The translations under genes were made by a program, and so were the position numbers. Of a stretch of 54,237 nt of DNA, positions 1 to 6,589 are shown one piece after another. This DNA is from Virgibacillus sp. LDC-1 (lineage in GTDB: Bacteria > Bacillota > Bacilli > Bacillales > Amphibacillaceae): assembly GCF_030137545.1 (NCBI RefSeq), contig NZ_JARUVL010000018.1, forward strand, positions 1-54,237, read 5' to 3'. The notes beneath the pieces were generated by a model. It was given only the letters and a program-made list of their open reading frames with translations. It ran no database searches and was not told where the DNA came from. Numbering within the stretch: position 1 is the first letter of the stretch; each line of letters starts with the position of its first letter.

Positions 1-1
1 T

Positions 2-57
2 TCTCCTTTCGTATATAGAGTCGGTTTGACGGCCAGCTCTATTATACCGAAAGGAGA
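2..57. repeat. Long imperfect inverted repeat (hairpin)
   Basis: The arms at 2-20 and 37-57 pair over about 19 bp: 10 perfect pairs at the base (TCTCCTTTCG with CGAAAGGAGA), then TATA/TATA, then TAGAG/CTCTA, with single-base bulges at 42 and 47. The loop is 16 nt. A second short hairpin (CACAGGC, loop AGA, GCCTGTG at 92-108) and the palindrome GGTTTTAAAACC at 108-119 follow. No open reading frame covers this stretch. It may be the end of a structured RNA or the 3' untranslated region of a gene outside the window. I do not recognise a known RNA family. Confidence 0.5.
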
Positions 58-130
58 TTTGTCTGTTACAACTCTACAAGTTGAATTCTCACACAGGCAG
101 AGCCTGTGGTTTTAAAACCAGTAATCAGAA

Positions 131-163
131 AAACACCTCACATTGTTCGGAGGTGTTTTATTT
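131..163. terminator. Bidirectional intrinsic terminator
   Basis: The stem AACACCTC / GAGGTGTT has a loop of about 10 nt and is flanked by an A-run on the left and a T-rich run on the right, so it can stop transcription from either strand. It lies just past the stop of the minus-strand glycosyltransferase gene that ends at 170, and can also end anything transcribed rightward through 1-130. Confidence 0.75.
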
Positions 164-169
164 TTGCAG

Positions 170-1465
170 TTACTTTGAAGGCTGCGTAAGCAACGGCTTT
201 AACTGGTGCTGCCAAACCCATTTGGGATGGTATCGTTGGCGAGCTAAATTTTTCGCGTGGATAACAGGATTTTCTCGCATCTTATTTAGAATGATATTTC
301 CATGTTCAATCAAATAGGCTCGCTCAGAAGGATGATATTCCTCAAAGGATTCAAATCCAAAATTGCGCGCATCCCACCGCATAAAATAAGCATGTAAGTT
401 TTTCCCCATTTCCTCTAATGCAGGAACACGCTCATTTAAAACGAGAAAGTTCCCCTTACTCGCCGCTTCTAAAACGGTTAAGCCAAAGGACTCTGAAAAG
501 GAAGGACAAATAAAAAGATTTGACAATGAAAACAACTCCATAACTGCCTGCCTCGGAAATCCATTTTTAAAGCGCGGCATATCGGATGTGAAAAACATAT
601 CTTCTTCCACTAATCCAAAGGAAACTCCTGCTTGGCGAACAATTGACTTATATGCATCAGACTTAATATCAGCGCTAGGAAAATCACAAAAGATGATTTG
701 CACTGTCTTTTCCGTCCCCTGTTTTATTGCCCCGCCTAGAGCGGCAACCTTCTCAAATTTTTTCCCTGGTGTAAGCCGACCTGGATAAACGATAACAATG
801 TCTGGTGAAAATAAATCAACAGCATTGACAAGCTCTACAGTCGGTTCACTCAAAAAGCTTTGTAAATCCAAGCTATTATTCACCACTGCACATGCGCCTT
901 CTGATACATGATATTGCTTTGCAAGGGCTGCCATACCAGAAGCAGTCGGATATACATACGTTGTGTTTGGCATTGGTGTAAATCGCGCTGAAAATGGCCA
1001 TTCCATTTCCAACGGTCGTTGAACAGGGGCAGAATGTGTAAATGCGATAAATTTCAAGCTAGGAAGACGCTCCTGTGCCTTACGAACTGCAACATTGTGT
1101 AGTAAATGCCAGCCTTGATAATGGATATCATGCATGATACAAGCATCTACGTCGGCTAGCTTTTCCACTAAATCATTGGCAACTACATCTGCCTCTTCAA
1201 AAAATGTATCATGTACTTCTCCTTTTGCTTGCGTATAATCACGCCAATGAATTTGTTTACCATCGACAAAATTAGCGACCTTTCTCCACTCAATCCGCTC
1301 ATCTAAAAATATCCCGTACCGTGAATCAAGTGGACAGCTTTCACTCACGAGCATTACTGGTTTTACACCATCATCAAGCATCATTCGCAGCTGCTCTGCC
1401 ACGACATTGACGATGGAATACGTGCTATCTAATCCATTAAACATCGTTAACAATGCGACCTTCAA
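170..1465 (-). CDS. GT4-type glycosyltransferase
   Basis: A 431-residue protein of the GT-B fold, family 1/4 type. The C-terminal half carries the typical nucleotide-sugar-binding features: VYPGRLTPGKK at the start of the second Rossmann domain, then CPSFSESFGLTVLEA, which contains the E-x7-E signature. No signal peptide or membrane segment is visible, so it should act in the cytoplasm on an activated sugar and a carrier or protein acceptor. Start: TTG with a strong GGGGAGGAAGG ribosome site; no ATG fits better. It is the last gene of the minus-strand group with a GT2 transferase and a sulfotransferase, from which it is separated by 178 bp. The sugar and acceptor cannot be told from sequence. 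The context suggests glycan assembly on a surface structure. Confidence 0.8.
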   Translation of the reverse strand: MKVALLTMFNGLDSTYSIVNVVAEQLRMMLDDGVKPVMLVSESCPLDSRYGIFLDERIEWRKVANFVDGKQIHWRDYTQAKGEVHDTFFEEADVVANDLVEKLADVDACIMHDIHYQGWHLLHNVAVRKAQERLPSLKFIAFTHSAPVQRPLEMEWPFSARFTPMPNTTYVYPTASGMAALAKQYHVSEGACAVVNNSLDLQSFLSEPTVELVNAVDLFSPDIVIVYPGRLTPGKKFEKVAALGGAIKQGTEKTVQIIFCDFPSADIKSDAYKSIVRQAGVSFGLVEEDMFFTSDMPRFKNGFPRQAVMELFSLSNLFICPSFSESFGLTVLEAASKGNFLVLNERVPALEEMGKNLHAYFMRWDARNFGFESFEEYHPSERAYLIEHGNIILNKMRENPVIHAKNLARQRYHPKWVWQHQLKPLLTQPSK

Positions 1466-1643
1466 TCTTACCTTCCTCCCCTTAACGTATAATTAGGCAT
1501 TTATTTCAGTCTATACAGACTGTTTTCATTTCTTGTCTTTTACAACAGGGGACGCCGCTTGCGTGTCCTCACTCGAGATTCGTGCCACTCCTGCTGTCCC
1601 TTCCATTTCGTTCTATCAGTGTATTCATCTTTTCTTCTCCTGT
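1466..1643 (-). other. Spacer with hairpins and a possible 19-codon ORF
   Basis: The gap between the sulfotransferase and the last glycosyltransferase has no long reading frame. On the minus strand there is a 19-codon frame (1628 to 1569) beginning ATG, 7 nt after an AGGAGAAG ribosome site and just past the sulfotransferase stop. Below it lie a GC-rich hairpin (GGACACGC...GCGGCGTCC near 1547-1565) and the small palindrome CAGTCT-GTAT-AGACTG near 1508-1523. Neither hairpin is followed by a clear T-run on the minus strand, so readthrough into the glycosyltransferase is possible. Whether the short frame is translated is unknown. Confidence 0.25.
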
Positions 1644-2267
1644 TCAACGTGCATCCTCTTCTGCACGATAGCCTTGACGATTACAAAAACGACGATACGC
1701 TTCCCATGTTTGTTCATGACAGGCATGCTTTATATCTTCCCAAGATAAATCCGCGTGCTTGCGTGCATTTACTTTCCGATTTAAAGCAGGTATCAAAGGA
1801 TAGTCCTTTGCTTCTTTCATCTGTAAAAAGTGGGCAAGCTGCTGTGCAGGCTGACGATCTACATACATGATTAGCGCTGGGTCCTGCTGTTCGATTAGTG
1901 CATACCACCCTACTACACTTTGAACCGCTTTTTCGATGCCCTGATAATTTTCTAACGGAAGATACGCTTGCCGGTAATGAAGACTACGCCCTTTCATATC
2001 GCCGGTATAATAAATACTACTGACAATGTCGTTCGGATGCCGCATCGTCATTAAGGTATGTTCAAATTGGTAATTCTTGCGATTCAGTGATCTGTCCATA
2101 AACACTTGATTTTCCTCAACTGCAAACATCCAGCTGCTTATCCCATCCTTCCCCATTTTTTCATGACTAACATCATAGCCAAACCTCTGAAACAAGGTAG
2201 CCATATAGCCTGTTCCACTTCTTGGGTGACCGAGTACGAGAAACTTTTTCATTTTGCGATTACTCAT
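1644..2267 (-). CDS. PAPS-type sulfotransferase family protein (second copy)
   Basis: A 207-residue protein that opens with FLVLGHPRSGTGYMATLF, the 5'-phosphosulfate-binding P-loop-like motif of the sulfotransferase superfamily (consensus near PRSGTT). A later MTMRHPNDIVSSIYY segment matches the 3'-phosphate-binding strand and helix of these enzymes (R-x-P-x-D-x-x-x-S). Start chosen at ATG 2267 because GGAGAAGG lies 4-5 nt upstream; the longer frame begins inside the preceding gene without a ribosome site. It overlaps the end of the GT2 gene by 8 nt, so the two are translationally coupled. Inferred role: transfer of sulfate from PAPS to a sugar hydroxyl built by the neighbouring glycosyltransferases. 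It shares little beyond these motifs with the sulfotransferase at 3088-3828, so the two probably have different acceptors. Confidence 0.75.
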   Translation of the reverse strand: MSNRKMKKFLVLGHPRSGTGYMATLFQRFGYDVSHEKMGKDGISSWMFAVEENQVFMDRSLNRKNYQFEHTLMTMRHPNDIVSSIYYTGDMKGRSLHYRQAYLPLENYQGIEKAVQSVVGWYALIEQQDPALIMYVDRQPAQQLAHFLQMKEAKDYPLIPALNRKVNARKHADLSWEDIKHACHEQTWEAYRRFCNRQGYRAEEDAR

Positions 2268-2952
2268 TTTCCTTCTCCAGTGTGAAGCCTTCTGCACGGC
2301 GTTTCTCTACTTCTCTTCTAACCGATTCTTTTCCGGCAGAATAAGCTTTTAACAGTTCTCGATTTTCCTTGTAATTCCCCGCATTGTTGCGTTTATGCCA
2401 TAGGTGGTAGACATAAGCATTTAACCGTTTTGCCTTTCCGCATAACTGGTTTAAGGAAGCTGCAAAAGCATCATCCTCTCCTCCCCAGCCAACAAAGCGT
2501 TCATCAAAGCCACAGACACGATTAAAATGCGCACGTGGTACCACATTAATTCCTCCTCTTGCCGCATTAGGGCGTGCTCTTGTCTCCAACTCAATCGGAA
2601 TGGGCCATTGCGGCTCGATATCGTATAGCTTCAGCGTGCTTTCTTTTGATAGGTTATACACGTGCTGAAAAGGAATCACCCATGCATGGTCTTCTAACAG
2701 TGCAATAGCCTGGTGCAAAACATTTGGATCAAAAAATATGTCCGCATCTGCCAAAACAAGAATTTCACCTTTTGATTGCCCCACCGCTTGGTTAATCACT
2801 TTCGCCTTTGAAAATGGCTTTTCATTTGATATTCCAATACAAAGCTCTGCTTCAGGAAACATGGTCTGATAATATTTTTTCACCCAATGAAACGCCTGGT
2901 TTCTTGGCGTATCATTCAGACTTATCGGGATAATAATTGACACGTTATCCAA
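2260..2952 (-). CDS. GT2-family glycosyltransferase with galactosyltransferase-like C-terminus
   Basis: A 230-residue GT-A protein. The N-terminal part shows VSIIIPIS and ILVLADADIFF (DAD, the DxD-type metal and nucleotide-sugar site). The C-terminal part has FVGWGGEDDAFAA, the WGxED motif of beta-1,4-galactosyltransferase-like and polypeptide GalNAc-transferase-like enzymes (Glyco_transf_7C). Start: TTG at 2952 with GGAAGGTGAG about 6 nt upstream. It is the first gene of its transcription unit: a terminator at 3036-3073 separates it from the upstream sulfotransferase, and a sigma-K-like promoter lies at 2983-3009. It overlaps the next sulfotransferase by 8 nt. The donor sugar is uncertain; the WGGED motif points to a galactose- or N-acetylhexosamine-type donor. 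Confidence 0.8.
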   Translation of the reverse strand: MDNVSIIIPISLNDTPRNQAFHWVKKYYQTMFPEAELCIGISNEKPFSKAKVINQAVGQSKGEILVLADADIFFDPNVLHQAIALLEDHAWVIPFQHVYNLSKESTLKLYDIEPQWPIPIELETRARPNAARGGINVVPRAHFNRVCGFDERFVGWGGEDDAFAASLNQLCGKAKRLNAYVYHLWHKRNNAGNYKENRELLKAYSAGKESVRREVEKRRAEGFTLEKENE

Positions 2953-2982
2953 TCTTACTCACCTTCCAACTGTTAATACAAT

Positions 2983-3009
2983 TATTCTATGAAATTCTCA
3001 ATCATTCGT
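2983..3009 (-). promoter_or_regulatory. Candidate sigma-K promoter for the GT2-sulfotransferase unit
   Basis: On the minus strand the sequence reads CCATAC, 16 nt, then CATAGAATA. This matches the B. subtilis sigma-K consensus (AC at -35, 16-17 nt, CATANNNTA at -10) at every fixed position. The -10 box occupies 2991-2983, about 30 nt before the TTG start at 2952. The same CCATAC block precedes the coat-protein promoter at 6499-6526. Seen directly; use by sigma-K is inferred. Confidence 0.6.
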
Positions 3010-3035
3010 ATGGACAATTCCAATGCTTGTGCGTA

Positions 3036-3073
3036 TAAAAAAACTGGCATGAATAAAAAGTCCATGCCAGTTT
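3036..3073 (-). terminator. Intrinsic terminator after the first sulfotransferase
   Basis: A perfect 11-bp stem (AAACTGGCATG / CATGCCAGTTT) with an 11-nt loop, followed on the minus strand by a T-run (A-run at 3036-3043). It lies 14 nt past the stop of the gene ending at 3088 and separates the PAPS-synthesis unit from the glycosyltransferase unit. Confidence 0.85.
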
Positions 3074-3087
3074 ACGTTTCAACTCCC

Positions 3088-3828
3088 TTACATGTATCCA
3101 TATGCTTTCATTGTAGAACCACACGTTTGGATAATTGCATGCTCATCTGCAGTCGTAGGTGTTCTTGGTGTACTCCATATTTTTTTAGCAATCACCGAAT
3201 CAATCTCTTCCTCTGATAACTTTCCAAGCTTTGCAATAGTCAAGGTCGCATCGGGCTGTTTTAGAACAATATCTTCATAACGTACGAGGTATACTGCGGG
3301 GTCCTGCTTGGCAAGGTCTAAATAATAGCTCGCATTGGTTTGCCACTTTTTTGCAAATGGTACGACATTATTGCCAAGCCCTGCTCCAAGCATGCTTTTC
3401 CACACATCAAGCGGATTGCGAACAAGGAGCAGAATCGGTGTTTCTGGATAGCATATTCGGAATAATGTCAGCTCCTCTTTTCCATAGCGCACCTCTTTAA
3501 AGCCGATGATGTCGTGCCCCTCTTTATGCTGGGCATATAGCGTAGCAAACAATGTTTTAACCGATTCTTCCACAGCGTGATCCACATAATCCAACTCTGG
3601 AACCATGCATGCAATCCAATGATTCGGATTTTCTCCATCTCTAAAGTAGTTTTCTCGCTGTTGGCGATGATTCGTCGAATACTCCTTGAGAAGCTGATGC
3701 ATGCGTTGAAATTGCGTTAAAATACCATATTGCTCGCCCCATATCAAGGTTTCCTTACGCCGATTAAAAATTCGCTGAACAAGCGTGGAGCCTGAACGAT
3801 GTGTTGCTGCTGATATGAGTAAATCCAT
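3088..3828 (-). CDS. PAPS-type sulfotransferase family protein (first copy)
   Basis: A 246-residue protein starting MDLLISAATHRSGSTLVQRIF, with the sulfotransferase phosphosulfate loop HRSGST (the arrangement seen in Stf0/NodH-like enzymes). PILLLVRNPLDVWKSML fits the 3'-phosphate-binding motif (R-x-P-x-D-x-x-x-S). Start at ATG 3828, preceded by a strong GGAAGGAGGGG site; the longer frame runs back into the ATP sulfurylase gene. It follows the Sat-CysC fusion by 17 nt in the same direction, so the PAPS maker and a PAPS user are one transcription unit. No signal peptide is visible. The acceptor is unknown; carbohydrate is the best inference from the neighbouring glycosyltransferases. Confidence 0.8.
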   Translation of the reverse strand: MDLLISAATHRSGSTLVQRIFNRRKETLIWGEQYGILTQFQRMHQLLKEYSTNHRQQRENYFRDGENPNHWIACMVPELDYVDHAVEESVKTLFATLYAQHKEGHDIIGFKEVRYGKEELTLFRICYPETPILLLVRNPLDVWKSMLGAGLGNNVVPFAKKWQTNASYYLDLAKQDPAVYLVRYEDIVLKQPDATLTIAKLGKLSEEEIDSVIAKKIWSTPRTPTTADEHAIIQTCGSTMKAYGYM

Positions 3829-3845
3829 TTTTTCCCCTCCTTCCA

Positions 3846-5606
3846 TTATTCCACTTTCACATATTGATTTTCTCTTAAATACGTCCATATCTCTTGGACA
3901 CAAGCATCTATTGTCATCCTTTCTGTGTTCACATGAATGTGAGGCGCGGTTGGAGCTTCGTATGGTGATGAGATGCCAGTAAAATGACTGATTTCGCCTT
4001 TTCGTGCTTTCTTATATAACCCCTTTGGATCACGTTCCTCACATTTCGCTAACGAACATTCCACATATACCTCGATAAATTCTTCTTCCCGCAAAAGCGC
4101 CTTTACGGTTTGACGATCCGTTGCAAAAGGAGATATAAAAGCTGTTAAAACGACTAAACCACTATCAATAAAAAGCTTTGTAACTTCACCAATTCTGCGG
4201 ATGTTTTCTTGCCGATCTTGTTCATGGAATACTAAATCACTACATAACCCTTGACGTACATTGTCCCCATCAAGTAAATATGTCGCTATCCCTTTTTCAT
4301 GCAGCAGCTCCTCCAATCGATTAGCAATAGTGGACTTTCCTGAGCCAGACAATCCCGTAAACCAAAGAACAAAGCTTTTTTGCTTTAATAGCTTCCGACG
4401 ACTTTCCTTATTTACTGTTGCATCGTGCCATACTGTATGTGAATAATTTTCTTGCTTGTTTGGCTTCGTACTTAATCCGTTTATGAGCACATCTACGACT
4501 TCTGGACGACTAAATTCCTTTGGTGGTCGTTGCTCCTTGCCTAGCATTTCCCTTACCTTTGTGCCAGATAAAGTAAAACGACTGGAATCATCATGTGGGC
4601 ACGTTTTATGTGAAGCCATTCCGTGACATTCCTTACAGTAAAAGCTATGCTCAAAAAACAATAGCTCGATATCCAGCTCTTTTTTATCAAATTGCTTAAA
4701 AATCCGTTGTGCATCATACGTCCCATAATATTTTCCCACTCCTGCATGATCACGCCCAACAATAAAATGCGTACAGCCATAATTTTTTCGGGCAATCGCA
4801 TGAAGTACCGCTTCTCGCGGACCTGCATATCGCATTGCCGCGGGATAAGCGCCAAGCAACGTATTTGCGTCAGGAAAATAGTTATCTAGTAATACTTCAT
4901 AGCTTTTCATTCGAATCGTTTCTGGAATATCATCCTTTTTTGTTTCGCCTACTAATGGATGAATGAAAAGGCCATCGACAACCTCTAATGCTGTTTTTTG
5001 AATATATTCATGGGCACGATGAATCGGATTTCTCGTTTGAAAGCCTACGATTGTGTTCCACCCCTTTTCTTCAAAGAACGCTCTCGTATCCTTTGGATCT
5101 AAATAATAGGCAGCAGAAATCGTTCTTGCTGGTCGAGATAGCATGTGAATTTTTCCGCCTACATTCATACAAGGCTGCTGATAGATTCTTGCAACGCCTG
5201 GGTGATTAGCGCCCAAGGTTCCGTACACAAGCCTTGCTTCTTTTTCTATTTGCCGTTCATACATATCTTCTATTTCTAATACACCATAAACCTTGCCAGC
5301 ATGTTTGAGTTTGATAGCTGCTGCTTTGTCTATCACTTCGGCTTGCTCCTTCGAAATAGAAAGTGTGATAGGCATTGGCCAAACCCTTCCATCTTGTAAC
5401 CGCATATGATGCAGTACATTTTCATAATCTTGCTGGTTCATAAACCCTTCAAGCGGACTAAAGGCTCCATTGGAAATACACTCCATATCTGCAAGTGTAA
5501 ATGCATCCACTTCTATCTCTTCTGTCAGTGATTCAATGGAATAAGAAGGATGATAGCGATCGATTAATTGCCCACCATGTGGAAGTACGCGCATAGTATT
5601 CTTCAC
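3846..5606 (-). CDS. Bifunctional sulfate adenylyltransferase / APS kinase (Sat-CysC fusion)
   Basis: A 586-residue fusion that makes PAPS from sulfate and two ATP. The N-terminal ~390 residues are a homo-oligomeric-type ATP sulfurylase: QTRNPIHRAHEY (the QxRNPxHxxH nucleotide site) and FIVGRDHAG are intact, and a Cys-x2-Cys...His...Cys set (CKECHGMASHKTCPH) resembles the zinc site of this family. The C-terminal ~190 residues are APS kinase: GLSGSGKST P-loop, LLDGDNVRQGL, FISPFATDR and KGLYKKARKGEI. Start: ATG 5606 after AGAGGTGAAG. No sulfite reductase or PAPS reductase is nearby; sulfotransferases are. The product is therefore probably spent on sulfation and not on cysteine synthesis. Confidence 0.92.
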   Translation of the reverse strand: MKNTMRVLPHGGQLIDRYHPSYSIESLTEEIEVDAFTLADMECISNGAFSPLEGFMNQQDYENVLHHMRLQDGRVWPMPITLSISKEQAEVIDKAAAIKLKHAGKVYGVLEIEDMYERQIEKEARLVYGTLGANHPGVARIYQQPCMNVGGKIHMLSRPARTISAAYYLDPKDTRAFFEEKGWNTIVGFQTRNPIHRAHEYIQKTALEVVDGLFIHPLVGETKKDDIPETIRMKSYEVLLDNYFPDANTLLGAYPAAMRYAGPREAVLHAIARKNYGCTHFIVGRDHAGVGKYYGTYDAQRIFKQFDKKELDIELLFFEHSFYCKECHGMASHKTCPHDDSSRFTLSGTKVREMLGKEQRPPKEFSRPEVVDVLINGLSTKPNKQENYSHTVWHDATVNKESRRKLLKQKSFVLWFTGLSGSGKSTIANRLEELLHEKGIATYLLDGDNVRQGLCSDLVFHEQDRQENIRRIGEVTKLFIDSGLVVLTAFISPFATDRQTVKALLREEEFIEVYVECSLAKCEERDPKGLYKKARKGEISHFTGISSPYEAPTAPHIHVNTERMTIDACVQEIWTYLRENQYVKVE

Positions 5607-5632
5607 CTCTAAGCTATTAATAATTTCCTTTA

Positions 5633-5641
5633 TAGCGTATG
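5633..5641 (-). promoter_or_regulatory. Possible sporulation-type -10 box upstream of sat-cysC
   Basis: CATACGCTA on the minus strand, 27 nt before the ATG at 5606, fits the -10 consensus of sigma-K (CATANNNTA) and six of seven positions of sigma-E (CATACANT). The -35 region is a poor match: CA, not AC, at 16 nt. I report it as a weaker candidate, of interest because better matches precede two neighbouring units. Confidence 0.35.
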
Positions 5642-5683
5642 AGACCGTTTGATAAATTGACTAGACATTTGAGGTGAAACGAA

Positions 5684-6451
5684 TTGAATAGCGAAATTAT
5701 ATTCATCGGTTTTTTTGTGGGCGGACTCGTTGGTATGACTGGGGTAGGTGGGGCATCCTTATTAACACCAACACTTCTATTTATTGGAGTTCCACCAACA
5801 ACTGCAATTGGAACAGACTTTATCTATAATGCCTTAACCAAATTAGTAGGCACAATCCATCATATCCGTCTAAAAACCGTGAACTTCCGGCTTGTTGGAT
5901 ATTTAGCGCTTGGAAGCATTCCAGGAGCGATGATGGCGAATTTTCTTTTTTATGTATGTTTAGCTCCTTATTATAATGAAGCATTCATCTTACAATTACT
6001 CGGCTTCCTTTTAATCATTGTTTCCATTATCCCGATTATACAGTTGATTTATGGAAGAACGTCACCAAATATTTGGCAGTGTAAAACGATAGAAGAAAAG
6101 AAATATATAACGATTGCTAGTGGATTTGTCATTGGGGTTGTTGTCGGCATCACTTCCATTGGGGCGGGAAGTCTTTTTGGACTCTTTCTCCTTTATTTTT
6201 TTCAAATGAAGCCAGCTTCTGTCGTAGGAACTGATATTACCCATGCATTTATTTTAGCAGCTTTGTCAGGGTTACTAATGGCGGGATATGGACATGTAGA
6301 TTATTTTCTAGCAGGAAATTTATTATGTGGCTCTATTCCTGGGGTCATCGTTGGGAGCAAGCTCTCTTCTATCATGCCTGCTCCAATCGTTCGCATCATT
6401 ATCTTAAGTATCATTTTAATTACAGGCTTTAAGCTCGTTTTTAATGGATAG
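5684..6451 (+). CDS. TauE/SafE-family anion transporter
   Basis: A 255-residue, highly hydrophobic protein with about eight membrane segments in two related halves. The N-half has VGMTGVGGASLLTP...AIGTDF and the C-half VGITSIGAGSLFG...VVGTDI, the paired glycine-rich motifs of the sulfite exporter TauE/SafE family (DUF81). Start: TTG 5684 with GAGGTG 7 nt upstream. Family members move small sulfur anions or organic sulfur compounds. Divergence from the Sat-CysC gene, with a 77-bp shared upstream region, makes sulfate or sulfite the likely substrate here. Direction of transport cannot be read from sequence; uptake of sulfate for PAPS synthesis is an inference. Confidence 0.8.
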   Translation: MNSEIIFIGFFVGGLVGMTGVGGASLLTPTLLFIGVPPTTAIGTDFIYNALTKLVGTIHHIRLKTVNFRLVGYLALGSIPGAMMANFLFYVCLAPYYNEAFILQLLGFLLIIVSIIPIIQLIYGRTSPNIWQCKTIEEKKYITIASGFVIGVVVGITSIGAGSLFGLFLLYFFQMKPASVVGTDITHAFILAALSGLLMAGYGHVDYFLAGNLLCGSIPGVIVGSKLSSIMPAPIVRIIILSIILITGFKLVFNG

Positions 6452-6498
6452 TGGTTAGGCAATAGCGAAAATAGTATTGGTCTAGTTTATTCAACCAT

Positions 6499-6526
6499 AC
6501 CGCATACGGTCCGACGACATAAGCTA
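6499..6526 (+). promoter_or_regulatory. Candidate sigma-K promoter of the coat-like gene
   Basis: CCATAC (its AC at 6499-6500), a 17-nt spacer and CATAAGCTA at 6518-6526 match the sigma-K consensus AC-N16/17-CATANNNTA at every fixed base. It lies about 63 nt before the ATG at 6590. The -35 block is identical to that of the candidate promoter for the GT2-sulfotransferase unit. Late mother-cell expression fits a spore-coat or exosporium product. Confidence 0.6.
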
Positions 6527-6589
6527 TTGGTAATTGGAAAGCACCAATAAAAATGGTTTTTCCAAAAAAAGAAAGGAAGTGTACGCTTC

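Noticed and set aside
4553-4855. 100-codon minus-strand ORF inside sat-cysC
   Set aside because: It lies in an alternate frame of a clearly conserved enzyme and has no independent start signals.
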